From positions 18,247-82,246 of the forward strand of contig JACPQZ010000048.1 of assembly GCA_016190205.1 (NCBI GenBank): DNA of 64,000 bases. The letters are read 5' to 3'. The position numbers were made by a program, and so were the translations under genes. This document shows, one piece after another, positions 38,001 to 45,335 of this stretch. The notes beneath the pieces are model-generated. The model was not told the origin of the DNA, did not search any database, and saw nothing but the letters and a program-made list of their open reading frames with translations. Within the stretch, counting starts at the first letter, position 1. Each line of letters begins with the position of its first letter. Source of the DNA: Candidatus Omnitrophota bacterium. Its GTDB lineage: Bacteria > Omnitrophota > JACPQZ01.

Positions 38001-41000
38001 GGCTTGAGCGGTATGAATTGGACAAACTTTGGTGGGGCTTTAAGCGAGCGTTCTTTGTATTGGGTACGGCCGAGGAGCATCACTACAAATATATCGTGGG
38101 AGACCGCATAGATTTCTCGAAGCCTTTTACGACGCTGTTGCACAAGATTAACGGTGTTTCTGAAGAGCACGGGGGTTTAACGCGCGAGCTTTACCGGAGG
38201 GCGTTGGGAGTAGATGTGGACGTAGCATCCGTCCTAAATGGTGTGAGTGATTTTAGGCGTATCCCCCAGCTCGTGCAGATGGAGCGTGAAGGCAAAGAGA
38301 TTACCCCGCAAGTGTTGCTGAATCTCCACAAACAGGCGAAGCGGGAGGCGGTCGAGGATATTTTCCGAAGGACTGGTGTCAGGCTTGATGTTAACGAGCC
38401 CATTGTGGGTCTGGTGCGTCGCATCACTCCCTACAAGGGTCAGTACGATATACTTCGTTGGCTCGTGGATGTGATGACCGCACCGCGCGACCAGACGTTT
38501 ACTCCTGATAGCCTGTGGAGGGTATGGTCAGAAAAAACGATTGGACGTGAATTGGATAATCCTTCGAGCAATCTCCACGCAATTGGCAAGACCGTGCAAC
38601 ATCATCTTTTCAAAGATCGCCAGGAGATTCGCGGCCTGGGGTTACAGGTTGTGGTAGGGGGACCCGAGTATGAGGAGAGCTGGGTGCGGATCTTTAAGTC
38701 CTGGTCGCGTGAGGGTTCGCACCTTTATGGGAGATTCGTGTATGTACCCCAAGCTGATCACAAGCTCCTGGTCACCCAGGCCACAGGCTTTGAAGTTACG
38801 GCGGAAACCCCCTGGCCCAAACAGGAGGCTGCGGGGACGTCCGGCGACGATTCGAGTGGAAACGGTCATATCAGCGTGGCCTCTGCGCCCGGCACCGTGG
38901 AGCGCGCGATCAACGAGCTGGAATATCCTGGCGAGGGTACAGCTTACACCCTGGACGGCGCCAGGCTCTATGAAACCCCTGCCGATTTTTTAAGTAAGGC
39001 GCCGGCCGATTTTTTTGGGGTCTTTGAGGACACCTCGAACAAATGGTACGGGCACCTCGAGGTGGCGGCCCAGGGCGTTTCCGAAACGGAGACGGATTAT
39101 GCGATGCTCGTATGGAGGTCGTACCTGGGGTTCCATGGACTTTTGGAGGGAACAAAGGCGGCGACAGCCGAGAGGATGGAACGGGATTACGTGGACCGGG
39201 TCTACCTCCCGGCGCTTAAGGAAGTGGAGCGATTGAAAGGGGTCCCCGGCTCGCAGGGCGATGGGGTTCAGGAAGACGGGATCAAGTCCGCATTGACAGT
39301 CCCGCTCCACGAACTCAATGAGCGATTGACCCGGGAGATTGAGGGCGTGAAGGGCGACGGAGTAGACTCTATCCTCGCGGAACCTCTGCACGATCTGCGG
39401 GCGCGGCTTGAGCAGGAGTTGCAAGGAGTACCTGATGCATCGCCGGCGGCCGAGCAGAATGATAATGTTGCGCGTCAGAAGCTGGGATCCTGGTTACGGA
39501 GAATCTGGCTCCGCGAATCCCGATGGATCTGGAGGCAAAATTCCCATCTGCCCATCCGTGTGCGCATGGCGCTCGCTACGGAGCTTTTGGATCGCCTCTT
39601 TGGCGCCATTTATGAGGCGACGCAGAAGCGGTTTGGAGAAAAGGCCAGCGAGATGGCCATTGTGGCCAGAGGAAGTTATGCGCGTTCCGAAATCATGCCG
39701 GGCTCCGACATAGACGTCAGATTGCTGGTTCCCCACATCGATGTCGAAGATTTGAAGCGGGTGGAAGAGGAAGGCGGGCTGCCTGAAAAACATCTGGATT
39801 GTCACTTTTTTGCCGGGGTGATGAACAGTTCTTTCCCGAAAGCCGCGCTGCTCTTCAGTACTGTGGACGACGTAGTCCCTTGGGCGGGCGACGATGCGAA
39901 ACAACAAGACAACGGTTATCTGGAAGCCTGTCTGGTGACAGGGAGCAGGGCGCTCTGGCAGAGGTGGCGCTCCGGCACAGTCGAGGCGCTTCAGTCTAGA
40001 GATACTTGGAAACTCCATGTGAGAGGAGTTCGGTCATCGTGGGATGAGCGGTACCGAAAGGCGCGGTTTTTAGAAGGGCTGCACCTGCGTCAGCCTGACC
40101 TCAAGGATGGTCTCGGCGGGCTTCGTGATTACCACTACGCTTACTGGCTGGGCTTGGGCGCTCTTGTCTTCCATGCGAATGACTTGGGATCGCTGGCAGA
40201 GAAGGAAGTCATTCGTGATGAGGAGGTGTGGCGGTTCTTAATCGATAGGAGTGTGGTCCGGTCCAGTGAAGTCGACAAGGTAAAAGAGGCTTACCTTGTG
40301 CTTCTTCGCATTCGGGCAGTCTTAAATCAGATCCATCCCGATTCGACCATCATGAATGTGGTGGACTACGAATGGGTCGCGCGCCAGCTCGGATACCGGG
40401 ATGGTCCTCGGGTGGATGTGGAACGGTTCTTAAGGGATTTCAGGAAAAGTCAGGAAACCGTATTTCATTTCGCCTATCGCGTGGTAAGACTGATCGGGGA
40501 GATGGCGGATCCTCCCCATGTGGTGACCGAAAACCGGGTGGGAGTTCCCAAGGGCATAAAATCCGTGCAGGTCGATGGATCGCTTTTGTCCTTCGGACAT
40601 GGCGTGCGTACCATGCGTCAAACGGTCCTCGAGATCGACGAGAAGATTGAAGGCCCTCGGGACATTGCGGTGACCCTCTTCGATGCCTTGCGCTACGTAT
40701 CGCGGCACCCTACCGCAGTTTTAAATGGGGCGTTCGTCGACGCCCTGGAATCACAGATCGCCGCGGGCGGTCCCGATAAGGCACGCCTTCAGCGCGAGTT
40801 TGGGAAATTTCTGGATTTCACCGAGGGGCCTATTTCCTATGGACTGCGTAATCTGCGGTTTTTAAGGATATCTGAAGACCCGGGCGGCATGCTTGCCGAT
40901 ATTCTTCCCTTTAATCATGACCTCGTTTATCCCATGCGGCTTGAGCCCCCCCATCGCTTGACGCTGGATATGTACCTTTTGAGAAACCTGGACGTAGCAG

Positions 41001-43057
41001 AAGCGCTTCTCTTTGAGAGGCCTGATCTTGCCATGGGGTCAGAAGGCGCGCAGATGGAGGGGTTCGGCGATCTCCAAAGCAGCCTGTGGCCTGTGCTGGA
41101 CTATATTTGGGATCGTGAACTTGTGCGCGCGCTGCGCGCTGCTCTGCTCCTCCAGGCGTTAAACCCCCCTGAATCGGAGCGCAGGCGCCGGGGCCTTCGG
41201 GAAGAGGACATCGAAAAAAGCGTTGTGGAATCTTTGAAGAACTGGGGAATCATCGAGGACAACCAGAGCCCTATGAGCCGTGAGGCCGAGCTTGCTCTTT
41301 GGCTTATTAAGAATCAGTTTAGTCTGATCGAATCACTGCGGAGAGGGGTGCAGTATGTCCCCTCCGAAATGGCGTCAGTACTGGAAAAGGAACTTGAGGG
41401 TGACCCGGACCGCTTCTCATTGCTCGTGGCCTTTACACTCATAAAACTGGCTGTGCTTCAGCCCACGAACCTGGAACAGCGCCTGCGCGACATGGCGCCC
41501 ATCTTTAATATCGATCCGGTTCAGATTGCCGACCGCGAGCAGGTGAAACAGTTCATCGAGGAAGCCAACGAAAAAATCATTGCACAGCATCGGGCTGAGC
41601 TCAAGCAGTTTGAAAAGAGTGAGGAGACGGTTTGGGTTAAGGGTATGGGCGATATGCGAAAAGTGGACAGGGAGCACACGGTAGAAATTCTCATTTCCTA
41701 TAAGCTCCCAGGCGGTCAGGACAGGCCGGGGATTCTGGCTGATATCGCGGCAGCGTTTCTTTCCGCGGGACTGAATGTCGAGGGCGGAACGGCGGGGCTC
41801 GGGCCGGGCGGGAAGATCTTGGACCGGTTTGTCGTAAGACCTGTTTGGGGCTTTCGTGGTCGTACCTGGCAGGGCATTCTGAATGAACTCAAGACGGCTT
41901 TGAGCAGTCTCTTAAACGGCGAGGTCAATCGGGAGGAGCTCATCAAGTCCATTAGGGCTGACGATAAAACGGCAAAGCTCATCGCGTCGGGGAGACTGCC
42001 TCGACCCAGAAGCGATATCCCGACGGATGTTCGCATCGAAGGGGTGAAAGAGGGCGAGCGGGCGCTCACGGAGCTCCGCAGCGAGACCGCCGATTCGATG
42101 GGCCTCTTTTTCATGTCAGCAGACCTCCTCGACCTGCATAAGATCAATGTACACTGCATGGTTATCGACAATGAAGGCGATGATCCGCAGTTGCAGAAGG
42201 CAATCCAGCATTTTGAAATGACGAAGGGCGACTACCCTCTCGATCGGAAAGAGAGATCGAACATCCATGACATTTTGGAGCATGTTTTAGCCCAAAAAGA
42301 CTATATTGATATCTGGATGTGGCAGTCGCCTGAGAGTGAGGCTGAAGAGCTCGCCGCAGAGGGGCCGCTCACGCCCGAGGGGGACGGTGTGGGTGTGGAT
42401 GCCGAAAAGGTGCTGGGGGACCTCCGGGATGAATTAAACTTTCCCGAGGGCGATGGCTACGCGGTGGTTCAACCCATGGCGTCTGTTTTAGACGCGCGTC
42501 CTGCGCGTTTTGCAGATTCCAGGCATGTATCTCGGCTGACCATCGAGAGGGTCATGGACGCGGCGAGCGCACAAGCCCAGTCGGACCGTCACTTTGATAT
42601 CTTGATCGACGCCGTGGATGAAGACGGGGTTGAGGCCGCTAACGAGTTTGCGCCATTCCTCGAACAGCTCTCCCAGAAAATAGCGACGGTCGGGGGGCCG
42701 GAGAGCGGATTGCGTATTATCTTGGCAACAGGGGATAATGTGGAGGGCAGGCTCGATCCTATTTTTGACCGGTTGGATGTCATGAGATTCCCTGCCCGTT
42801 ATCGGCCGGGGGACATGATCTCGGTTCGCGCAGTCGAGGTTTACCTGGAGCAAAAGTACAACGTCCGGATTGCCATCGATCACTTGCTGCTGCGTTTAAA
42901 GGAGCACCAGGCCCGTTGGGATGCTCCTGGCATTGTGCCCACGGTCCTCGAGATCATCCGGGATCTTAAGGACCTTGAGAATCCCGAGCTCTGGCAGGAC
43001 CCGCACAAATTACCAACCCTCTACTTCGCCATGCGAAGCCATGAAGAGGCGGCTTAA
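29084..43057 (+). CDS. Giant secreted multi-enzyme fusion protein (4657 aa)
   Basis: One uninterrupted frame of 13,974 bases. Residues 1 to about 38 are a signal peptide (ACLVLQVFITTALLPDSYAQ), followed by DYLAPST. In order: about 130 to 400, unrecognised; about 680 to 950, a uridine-kinase-like P-loop domain with GGGTGAGKT (693..701); about 1000 to 1300, helical; about 1308 to 1506, a PanB-like barrel with ADMPYGTYQ (1374) and GIPVMGHIGFTPHT; about 1840 to 2690, a PtsI/PEP-utilising region with the mobile-domain histidine at 2297 and SIGQNDLV; about 2750 to 3380, a GT-B glucan phosphorylase/synthase-like domain (VRRITPYKGQYD, 3111); about 3450 to 4400, a GlnD-like region with GSDIDVRL (3540) and two ACT domains. 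GDG-type linkers separate them. Its substrates and whether every domain is active are unknown. Confidence 0.9.
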   Translation: MNVNSTYLGHSKKRLRAVACLVLQVFITTALLPDSYAQDYLAPSTVFGHRGSAVDQLKTLADMSREEGRVSGKLEKAANGLMLEAAYKYEGEELTREELDKARGAHAFISRHVKDEAAEAERDDSEGVASSGDGLSDPSQTPDYHLSGPGTYFGKGDVREQLVDPYLDRVVKDPATIVIREGQVVHGPLGKVERGRYEAKFRDLEKFLGSSLKGVDFIIVDSEKAKGDYVRSSGKGRRYVPANDGDRGAIPVTRDYYHLLEKPEDGYGEHDFLITQARRHAQTGREQVFLSRRLFEDIPAFSLVRHIIRSAYHHALIRRPVPSYRTESVVRLLDGWTQFRMDERRRRPNVIRAIENEIDRFEDIIFVFLGERPRTQAERREIIARNEDRIAEARAFAGRLMTTNTWVGELNEPLGHLGTPLIDVDTGKETGEVVYLVENREPGKATRTQLLYRRGGEGPLIQIMRDNWFLHGGEFDPQKRYGYSQPEIYALKERILASPLFMPRPEQKGTPAHQRILRRRVARADWWGDVSESLSGEISRLDKKIEGERFGAHAVYVFGERLTRRTTSGVQGLGFVEVDLAKGSRELVLFDAARLDTIEQTSFPIRALDYVLDQFKAAETLVVRPRRGLEVLQGAVDELVRSGRLAPEYEKREAKAKLVRYKIVKEVPVPAAIFTRIARRIETMIGRYVILVGGGTGAGKTRGTSEIEAIEEELKNRHLPRAHNVTKVDITDYIRKKAERDGLYFRGRPDNGSPRAFYIDLLVEQIQTLLEGRAVHLPARGQGIVNTSGENRASFGQDDILVILGIYSMLEDVLWAINEVNEAPKDLEFESLAPQLIEAPYIDEKPLDDGRFLNVLRVFLDVDPDIRLLRKIGRDYREREASPLDSIRRWGYIRLIEDDHILPQARHAEFIIENVRENELEILAQDSEEGALRYLRVAYEEALEEAGGNPDRVDAWDIGNIRRLYDVLGVNFEGDIGEPSKLPRHLRDGLARGDGIQTALPDLGHPSPKELAARTKSVRRLLDETGIKLDQAVREKLESSLAQRYLGVVVGEDILREFLAEFKTRADREKWVVNLFSIESFLQNRILSYYLEHADEILRGQGDRGIVASIDVYLLPKTYTANRRLDRKKLIRRMVFLNVMSMASTGDKRLGSISCQGLAQLVFPSTNEHVYGPALEVMVEMLAAFNNTQRVQFWEGFKPLLQDAAELPRFGRALMRLAPRIVRGEIERVSRTMLSQADFLEGYRHTLEYVAALSTPVRDEMIEHAVTLAQSKDQDQAVIEFLRQTVKDLEKIGPVTPKLLQQMKRRGERITAVTVSGERDGRSVDEKGMPVALVADSEVAFEEQLTSSKDVTIRMMLPRVKESSRGIKRALLVADMPYGTYQTGPQALKNAQLFIENGARAVEIEGGREAVSAIGAVVEAGIPVMGHIGFTPHTKSEARIYGATPQERSELLLDALALEKAGAFALVLERVHPDTVRAIRGAVSVPLLGVASGNYIDGQVIRLLDLQAVRGDGVEEPGQGIQEAEFFERLAKSRGSWLPEPVKRQDGTVERVDDRHRVIWATVPHREGPLEVIFVREEKDPDGRTVLVYEVWQGGRRIDLLSEEGLRREFRWGVVRSEFGEAQEVFMHPIKLEEDARHMGIGFALVQWSSNRAFEIGAPRFTASALFNPNMQPLLARVLEPGSVNITVVREDWKKPLTVATPEEFWIAVGEVRVEGGYGVHFEVDKASPGGLKVTTNVPGLHDAENRPISFMDGERLRSTVEVDGYALRVLDPVEKDESGRPRYHSTRYSEGVLVYFSGRPVRVIRQRIFNAASNKIWTPVAAAAIKWVAGRTELGAVPLVPPWASARQAKLILREEVIHFQEAMDQVVARIKDHRHEGEPFHWLRELARDAMSRIRSDSQERVLRMLDELRDATTRQLQIARVPAHWIFRSLVRRRLEGGLRAQDPEVAQALEEIANEVTERILHRFDLAEPGASEKEVGEAVTTEIRRAERVFAEMRRRSEKAAEEAKIRGDSTEAFYIGMTGNYLDDIEKVLKTLVRTEKKRANYLLDVFFEPSRLVQVPEAEVKTLSETQQVLRDFHIKKQASAMSQAAPDIEFLLTTLVMRMAGSTSLSYKGISKDELKISVEDEVVRFEEAYQPIQKIVSEGLAGREWADFEGSIASEWKALLGPDLEKIFAQVSRGEEGSVVKFALEAPGRILERIRGTDSSTAEQAMYDVVEEWLGGGSRNAEEVAAVETIARFLMYQMEAIPSRDPAWLREPRIMVVDGLFDVRAADEKIGAYNVVGFAFTEGTSKSHVSDVLAGRNIPVMTGIPKELVALIQGGERVILDPIRGEIVLNPDDEGGEMKRRSNPELLRRAWETRFDPVVTQDGKTFRVYANVNGLENIQDLKECGAEGVGLVRTEYWYQNPVKRRTEEELEKGFLELADAVPGPVTIRLLDRATDKATPALKSEKALYGLRYLLDDPEGQEVAREEMRAAVRANLRSARKNIRIMVPMVATQEDGERIQSVWKSVIVGLRDKGALSEDDVVPPFGYMIELRSAVALVKTLARQADFFSIGQNDLVKSWFNVSRDEPLHRRYFDLLHPEILEADSEIAGSKEDCSLCGASARDPEFSLFQAVLKSQGVNLDSSVAVPGVPITKFALRSMHTGEAARLFERWLSEEKDPAELTRLAREAADRFIAAALGKEPAGEGAPEGEGDGVAGDGVAEWSGKARGDAVYDPVRNSVRFERTGDKTWIETDRSELIGKTFVTVGMEHLNPHFKYIDAVTANAKGGLAAHALAKLQGWSEIGLSKNGSYGIFPLYASPDLRQEDRKPLIHTVSYVGEPVEQVIDVNGKPLFIKVYGAGVGGNFRENIPYNVGVMYTRIAGTDVFYLYNGSVFNYLYDAPLLKVHQNRQNRFNQEAIFAKAAHLLMKILAKEDPHIVDPKFKRSLPALLHFNEAHTAPLAEMVSQDPEMSGVALVGTNHTIVDAGLERYELDKLWWGFKRAFFVLGTAEEHHYKYIVGDRIDFSKPFTTLLHKINGVSEEHGGLTRELYRRALGVDVDVASVLNGVSDFRRIPQLVQMEREGKEITPQVLLNLHKQAKREAVEDIFRRTGVRLDVNEPIVGLVRRITPYKGQYDILRWLVDVMTAPRDQTFTPDSLWRVWSEKTIGRELDNPSSNLHAIGKTVQHHLFKDRQEIRGLGLQVVVGGPEYEESWVRIFKSWSREGSHLYGRFVYVPQADHKLLVTQATGFEVTAETPWPKQEAAGTSGDDSSGNGHISVASAPGTVERAINELEYPGEGTAYTLDGARLYETPADFLSKAPADFFGVFEDTSNKWYGHLEVAAQGVSETETDYAMLVWRSYLGFHGLLEGTKAATAERMERDYVDRVYLPALKEVERLKGVPGSQGDGVQEDGIKSALTVPLHELNERLTREIEGVKGDGVDSILAEPLHDLRARLEQELQGVPDASPAAEQNDNVARQKLGSWLRRIWLRESRWIWRQNSHLPIRVRMALATELLDRLFGAIYEATQKRFGEKASEMAIVARGSYARSEIMPGSDIDVRLLVPHIDVEDLKRVEEEGGLPEKHLDCHFFAGVMNSSFPKAALLFSTVDDVVPWAGDDAKQQDNGYLEACLVTGSRALWQRWRSGTVEALQSRDTWKLHVRGVRSSWDERYRKARFLEGLHLRQPDLKDGLGGLRDYHYAYWLGLGALVFHANDLGSLAEKEVIRDEEVWRFLIDRSVVRSSEVDKVKEAYLVLLRIRAVLNQIHPDSTIMNVVDYEWVARQLGYRDGPRVDVERFLRDFRKSQETVFHFAYRVVRLIGEMADPPHVVTENRVGVPKGIKSVQVDGSLLSFGHGVRTMRQTVLEIDEKIEGPRDIAVTLFDALRYVSRHPTAVLNGAFVDALESQIAAGGPDKARLQREFGKFLDFTEGPISYGLRNLRFLRISEDPGGMLADILPFNHDLVYPMRLEPPHRLTLDMYLLRNLDVAEALLFERPDLAMGSEGAQMEGFGDLQSSLWPVLDYIWDRELVRALRAALLLQALNPPESERRRRGLREEDIEKSVVESLKNWGIIEDNQSPMSREAELALWLIKNQFSLIESLRRGVQYVPSEMASVLEKELEGDPDRFSLLVAFTLIKLAVLQPTNLEQRLRDMAPIFNIDPVQIADREQVKQFIEEANEKIIAQHRAELKQFEKSEETVWVKGMGDMRKVDREHTVEILISYKLPGGQDRPGILADIAAAFLSAGLNVEGGTAGLGPGGKILDRFVVRPVWGFRGRTWQGILNELKTALSSLLNGEVNREELIKSIRADDKTAKLIASGRLPRPRSDIPTDVRIEGVKEGERALTELRSETADSMGLFFMSADLLDLHKINVHCMVIDNEGDDPQLQKAIQHFEMTKGDYPLDRKERSNIHDILEHVLAQKDYIDIWMWQSPESEAEELAAEGPLTPEGDGVGVDAEKVLGDLRDELNFPEGDGYAVVQPMASVLDARPARFADSRHVSRLTIERVMDAASAQAQSDRHFDILIDAVDEDGVEAANEFAPFLEQLSQKIATVGGPESGLRIILATGDNVEGRLDPIFDRLDVMRFPARYRPGDMISVRAVEVYLEQKYNVRIAIDHLLLRLKEHQARWDAPGIVPTVLEIIRDLKDLENPELWQDPHKLPTLYFAMRSHEEAA

Positions 43058-43068
43058 CGTGTTAGAAG

Positions 43069-43470
43069 CTAGCGTTTAAATAACTTGAGCGGTGCATGGC
43101 GGGCGATCAAGTCGAAATGGCGGTCGTAGTGAAGGAGCGCGCAGTGGTAGTGCATAGCTACGGCTGCGATAACGACATCCGTCGTGGGTATCGTAAATCC
43201 CCTGCGTCTTAGATTAAACGACAGTTGCGAGGTTTCTTCCCACAAGGACTCCTTTATGGGAAGGTTGTGCACTCGGTCCAAATCCAGTTGGAGAGTCGTG
43301 TATTGCTCGGCATCGTGAGCTCCTTGCAAAAGTTCCAGTCGTATGATCCCACAGGTCGCGGCCAGATTTTTGGTGAGGGCATCTGCGAGAGCGGTCTGAA
43401 CAATGGGGTTGCCGCTCGATGGAAAGGACTCGATCCAGGCTGACGTGTCTATGAGAAGATACGAAAACAT
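43069..43470 (-). CDS. vapC: VapC-type PIN-domain toxin
   Basis: PIN toxins are magnesium-dependent RNases. The 133-residue protein has the acidic site residues D8 in YLLIDTSAWIE, E46 in IIRLELLQGA, the later TTDVVIAAVAMHY, and HYDRHFDLIA at the end. It lies on the - strand, downstream of its antitoxin with a 1-base overlap (TAATG). It is convergent with the giant gene, only 11 bases from its stop. Confidence 0.92.
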   Translation of the reverse strand: MFSYLLIDTSAWIESFPSSGNPIVQTALADALTKNLAATCGIIRLELLQGAHDAEQYTTLQLDLDRVHNLPIKESLWEETSQLSFNLRRRGFTIPTTDVVIAAVAMHYHCALLHYDRHFDLIARHAPLKLFKR

Positions 43471-43673
43471 TAATCCATCGCTCGCAATTTTTCCAGATCT
43501 TTCTGGGTCATTCCAAAACGAGTGTGTCCAATCATGTTTCGGAGTCTCTGCCGGCTTTTCATACCGACATAGGCGCGCAAGGCCTCGAGCACCGCTTCAC
43601 GTTTTGTACGCGCGTTCCCCAGCTTCATAGCTTGCTGCAAAAGCTTTTCATCCAGATCGATCAGTGTTTTCAT
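43470..43673 (-). CDS. vapB: VapB-type antitoxin
   Basis: This 67-residue protein begins MKTLIDLDEKLLQQAMKLGN and continues ARTKREAVLEALRAYV, the ribbon-helix-helix pattern of VapB antitoxins with a C-terminal toxin-binding tail (RLRNMIGHTRFGMTQ). The ribosome binding site GGAGGG lies on the - strand at about 43678..43683. Base composition and placement mark the pair as a compact inserted module. Confidence 0.9.
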   Translation of the reverse strand: MKTLIDLDEKLLQQAMKLGNARTKREAVLEALRAYVGMKSRQRLRNMIGHTRFGMTQKDLEKLRAMD

Positions 43674-43699
43674 TGAGCCCTCCTGCTCTCTGTATATAA

Positions 43700-43728
43700 A
43701 ATATACACGGTTTTGTATATACTGTCAA
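43700..43728 (-). promoter_or_regulatory. vapBC promoter with AT-rich operator
   Basis: Read on the - strand, TTGACA (43728..43723) and TATATT (43705..43700) are 17 bases apart. Repeated GTATATA and TATATAC elements surround the boxes and probably bind VapB. Confidence 0.85.
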
Positions 43729-43737
43729 GGGCAGTGT

Positions 43738-43743
43738 TATAAT
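43738..43743 (+). promoter_or_regulatory. -10 box of tilS, facing the vapBC promoter
   Basis: TATAAT at 43738..43743; the -35 is weak (TTGTAT at 43713..43718, 19-base spacer) and overlaps the vapBC promoter on the other strand. The predicted start lies at the tilS ATG, leaving no leader. Confidence 0.6.
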
Positions 43744-43748
43744 ACCCG

Positions 43749-45161
43749 ATGATGACTGCTCAAGACCCTCTTAGCTCGCACGTGCTTCAGGAAATCAAGA
43801 CCCGCAAGCTTTTGCTCCCGGGGGAGAAGATTGTCCTGGCTGTCTCGGGCGGTCCTGATTCCATGGCCCTCTTGCATGCTTTTTGCACATTCCGGACAGC
43901 GCTTCACCTCAATCTTACCGTTGCTCATCTCGATCACTGTTTGAGGAAGGGTTCAAAACAAGACGCGGAGTTTGTGAAGTCCGCATGCCGGGTTCTCAAC
44001 GTCCCTTTTGTGTCTGGGCGCGCGGATGTGAGACGGTTCGCCCGTACCAGGAAGTTGTCCATTGAAGATGCCGCGCGCAGGCTTCGTTACCGGTTCCTCG
44101 TCAAGGCGGCGAAGAAAGCGGGGGCGCGAAAAATCGTAACGGCGCACACGCAGGATGATCAGGCCGAAACTGTAGTCTTGCAGCTCGTTCGCGGGGCGGG
44201 GCTGTCTGGGGCAAGTGGGATGGACTGGAGCGGTCCGGTGGGCACTGGTCAGTCGCGCGCAGTACGGCTTGTCAGGCCTTTTTTGAGCACCCCGCGCGCG
44301 GAGATCCTAAAATTTTTGCGGCGTTGCCGCATCAGGTTTAGAGAAGACCCCACCAATTCGAGCAGGCGTTTTAAGCGCAACCGCCTTCGGCACGATGTGA
44401 TGCCGCTGCTTAAGCGTTTGAACCCGAGGGCAGTGAAGCATCTGGCGACCTTTGCAGAAATCCTCTCGACTGGAAAAGAATATATCGACCGTGTGACCGA
44501 AGGAGTTTTTACTCGGTTGGCTCATGAGCGCCCGGGACGCTGTCAATTCCAGCGGTCTGAGTTCATAAAATTGCCGCGGGCCATCCAGCAGGGTCTTTTC
44601 CGGCAGGCTGTCGCCCGGCTCGGAGGAGAAGAGGCCAGTCTGAATTTCCGTCATTGGCAGCTGTTCCACCAAGCTCTGTACAAAGAGGGCGTGCCAGCCC
44701 TCCTTCACTTCCCGCGTTCCATCGAGGTCGGGCTCGACGACCGAGTGGTCAGTTTTTCAAAAACCCGCCCTGCCAAGAAGATTCGTAGCGTGAGCATTCC
44801 TAAAGTGAGGTCGGGTGAGGTTGCTTTCGCTGACCGGACGATCACGTTTAACATGTTTCCACGGACTAGGAGGCTTTTTCCGAGAGGACGAGCCGGTGAG
44901 GCGTGGCTTGACGCTGAAAGGGTCTGGTTTCCCATTCAGGTGCGCACACGGCGGCCGGGCGACCGGTTTATTCCCCTCGGAATGAGGCAATCAAAAAAGC
45001 TCCAGGATTTTTTAGTGGATGAAAAAGTCCCGCGCTCGGAGCGCGATTCCCTGCCCATTTTTCAGGACCGGAGGCAGATTGTCTGGGTGGGGGGGAAACG
45101 CCTCGCAGACTCCGTCAAGATCACCCCTCAAACCCGCCAGGTGCTTAGGATTTCCCTCTGA
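43749..45161 (+). CDS. tilS: tRNA(Ile)-lysidine synthetase
   Basis: TilS converts C34 of the CAU-anticodon tRNA-Ile2 to lysidine so that it reads AUA. The 470 residues have the PP-loop KIVLAVSGGPDSMALLHAF, then HLDHCLRKGSKQDAEFV, ARRLRYRFLVKAAKKAGARK, and VTAHTQDDQAETVVLQLVRG. The C-terminal domain has RTRRPGDRFIPLGMRQSKKL and VPRSERDSLPIFQDRRQIVW. Two ATGs (43749, 43752) are possible; either would be leaderless. Confidence 0.95.
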   Translation: MMTAQDPLSSHVLQEIKTRKLLLPGEKIVLAVSGGPDSMALLHAFCTFRTALHLNLTVAHLDHCLRKGSKQDAEFVKSACRVLNVPFVSGRADVRRFARTRKLSIEDAARRLRYRFLVKAAKKAGARKIVTAHTQDDQAETVVLQLVRGAGLSGASGMDWSGPVGTGQSRAVRLVRPFLSTPRAEILKFLRRCRIRFREDPTNSSRRFKRNRLRHDVMPLLKRLNPRAVKHLATFAEILSTGKEYIDRVTEGVFTRLAHERPGRCQFQRSEFIKLPRAIQQGLFRQAVARLGGEEASLNFRHWQLFHQALYKEGVPALLHFPRSIEVGLDDRVVSFSKTRPAKKIRSVSIPKVRSGEVAFADRTITFNMFPRTRRLFPRGRAGEAWLDAERVWFPIQVRTRRPGDRFIPLGMRQSKKLQDFLVDEKVPRSERDSLPIFQDRRQIVWVGGKRLADSVKITPQTRQVLRISL

Positions 45162-45164
45162 TAG

Positions 45165-45189
45165 CGGCAGACACACCAGGGTGTCTGGC
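45165..45189. repeat. Short relative of the 43-bp palindrome
   Basis: CAGACAC (45168..45174) and GTGTCTG (45181..45187) flank ACCAGG. The flanking GCAGACACACC and GGTGTCTGGC match parts of the palindrome at 15735..15777. It sits just after the tilS stop in the 170-bp spacer before lysS, which otherwise shows only AT-rich sequence. Confidence 0.6.
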
Positions 45190-45335
45190 TCTTGCGAACC
45201 TACAAGTTTTGCCTCTCTTCACGGGTTGAATGAAACAATCACTCAATGATATACTAAATAGGTTTAATCTATTGTATGGTCACACTATACAAATCAATTT
45301 AACCGATATGCTATTTGTAACTCTACTTGGTTATA

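Noticed and set aside
29084-43057. Open frames of 60 to 390 codons in other frames of the giant gene
   Set aside because: They show no family motifs and follow from the GC-biased third codon positions of the real gene. The giant frame itself has recognisable domains to the end.
29084-43057. Giant frame as an assembly fusion of several genes
   Set aside because: The frame is open over 13,974 bases with signal peptide at one end only, no internal ribosome binding sites at domain borders that I could see, and similar linkers throughout.
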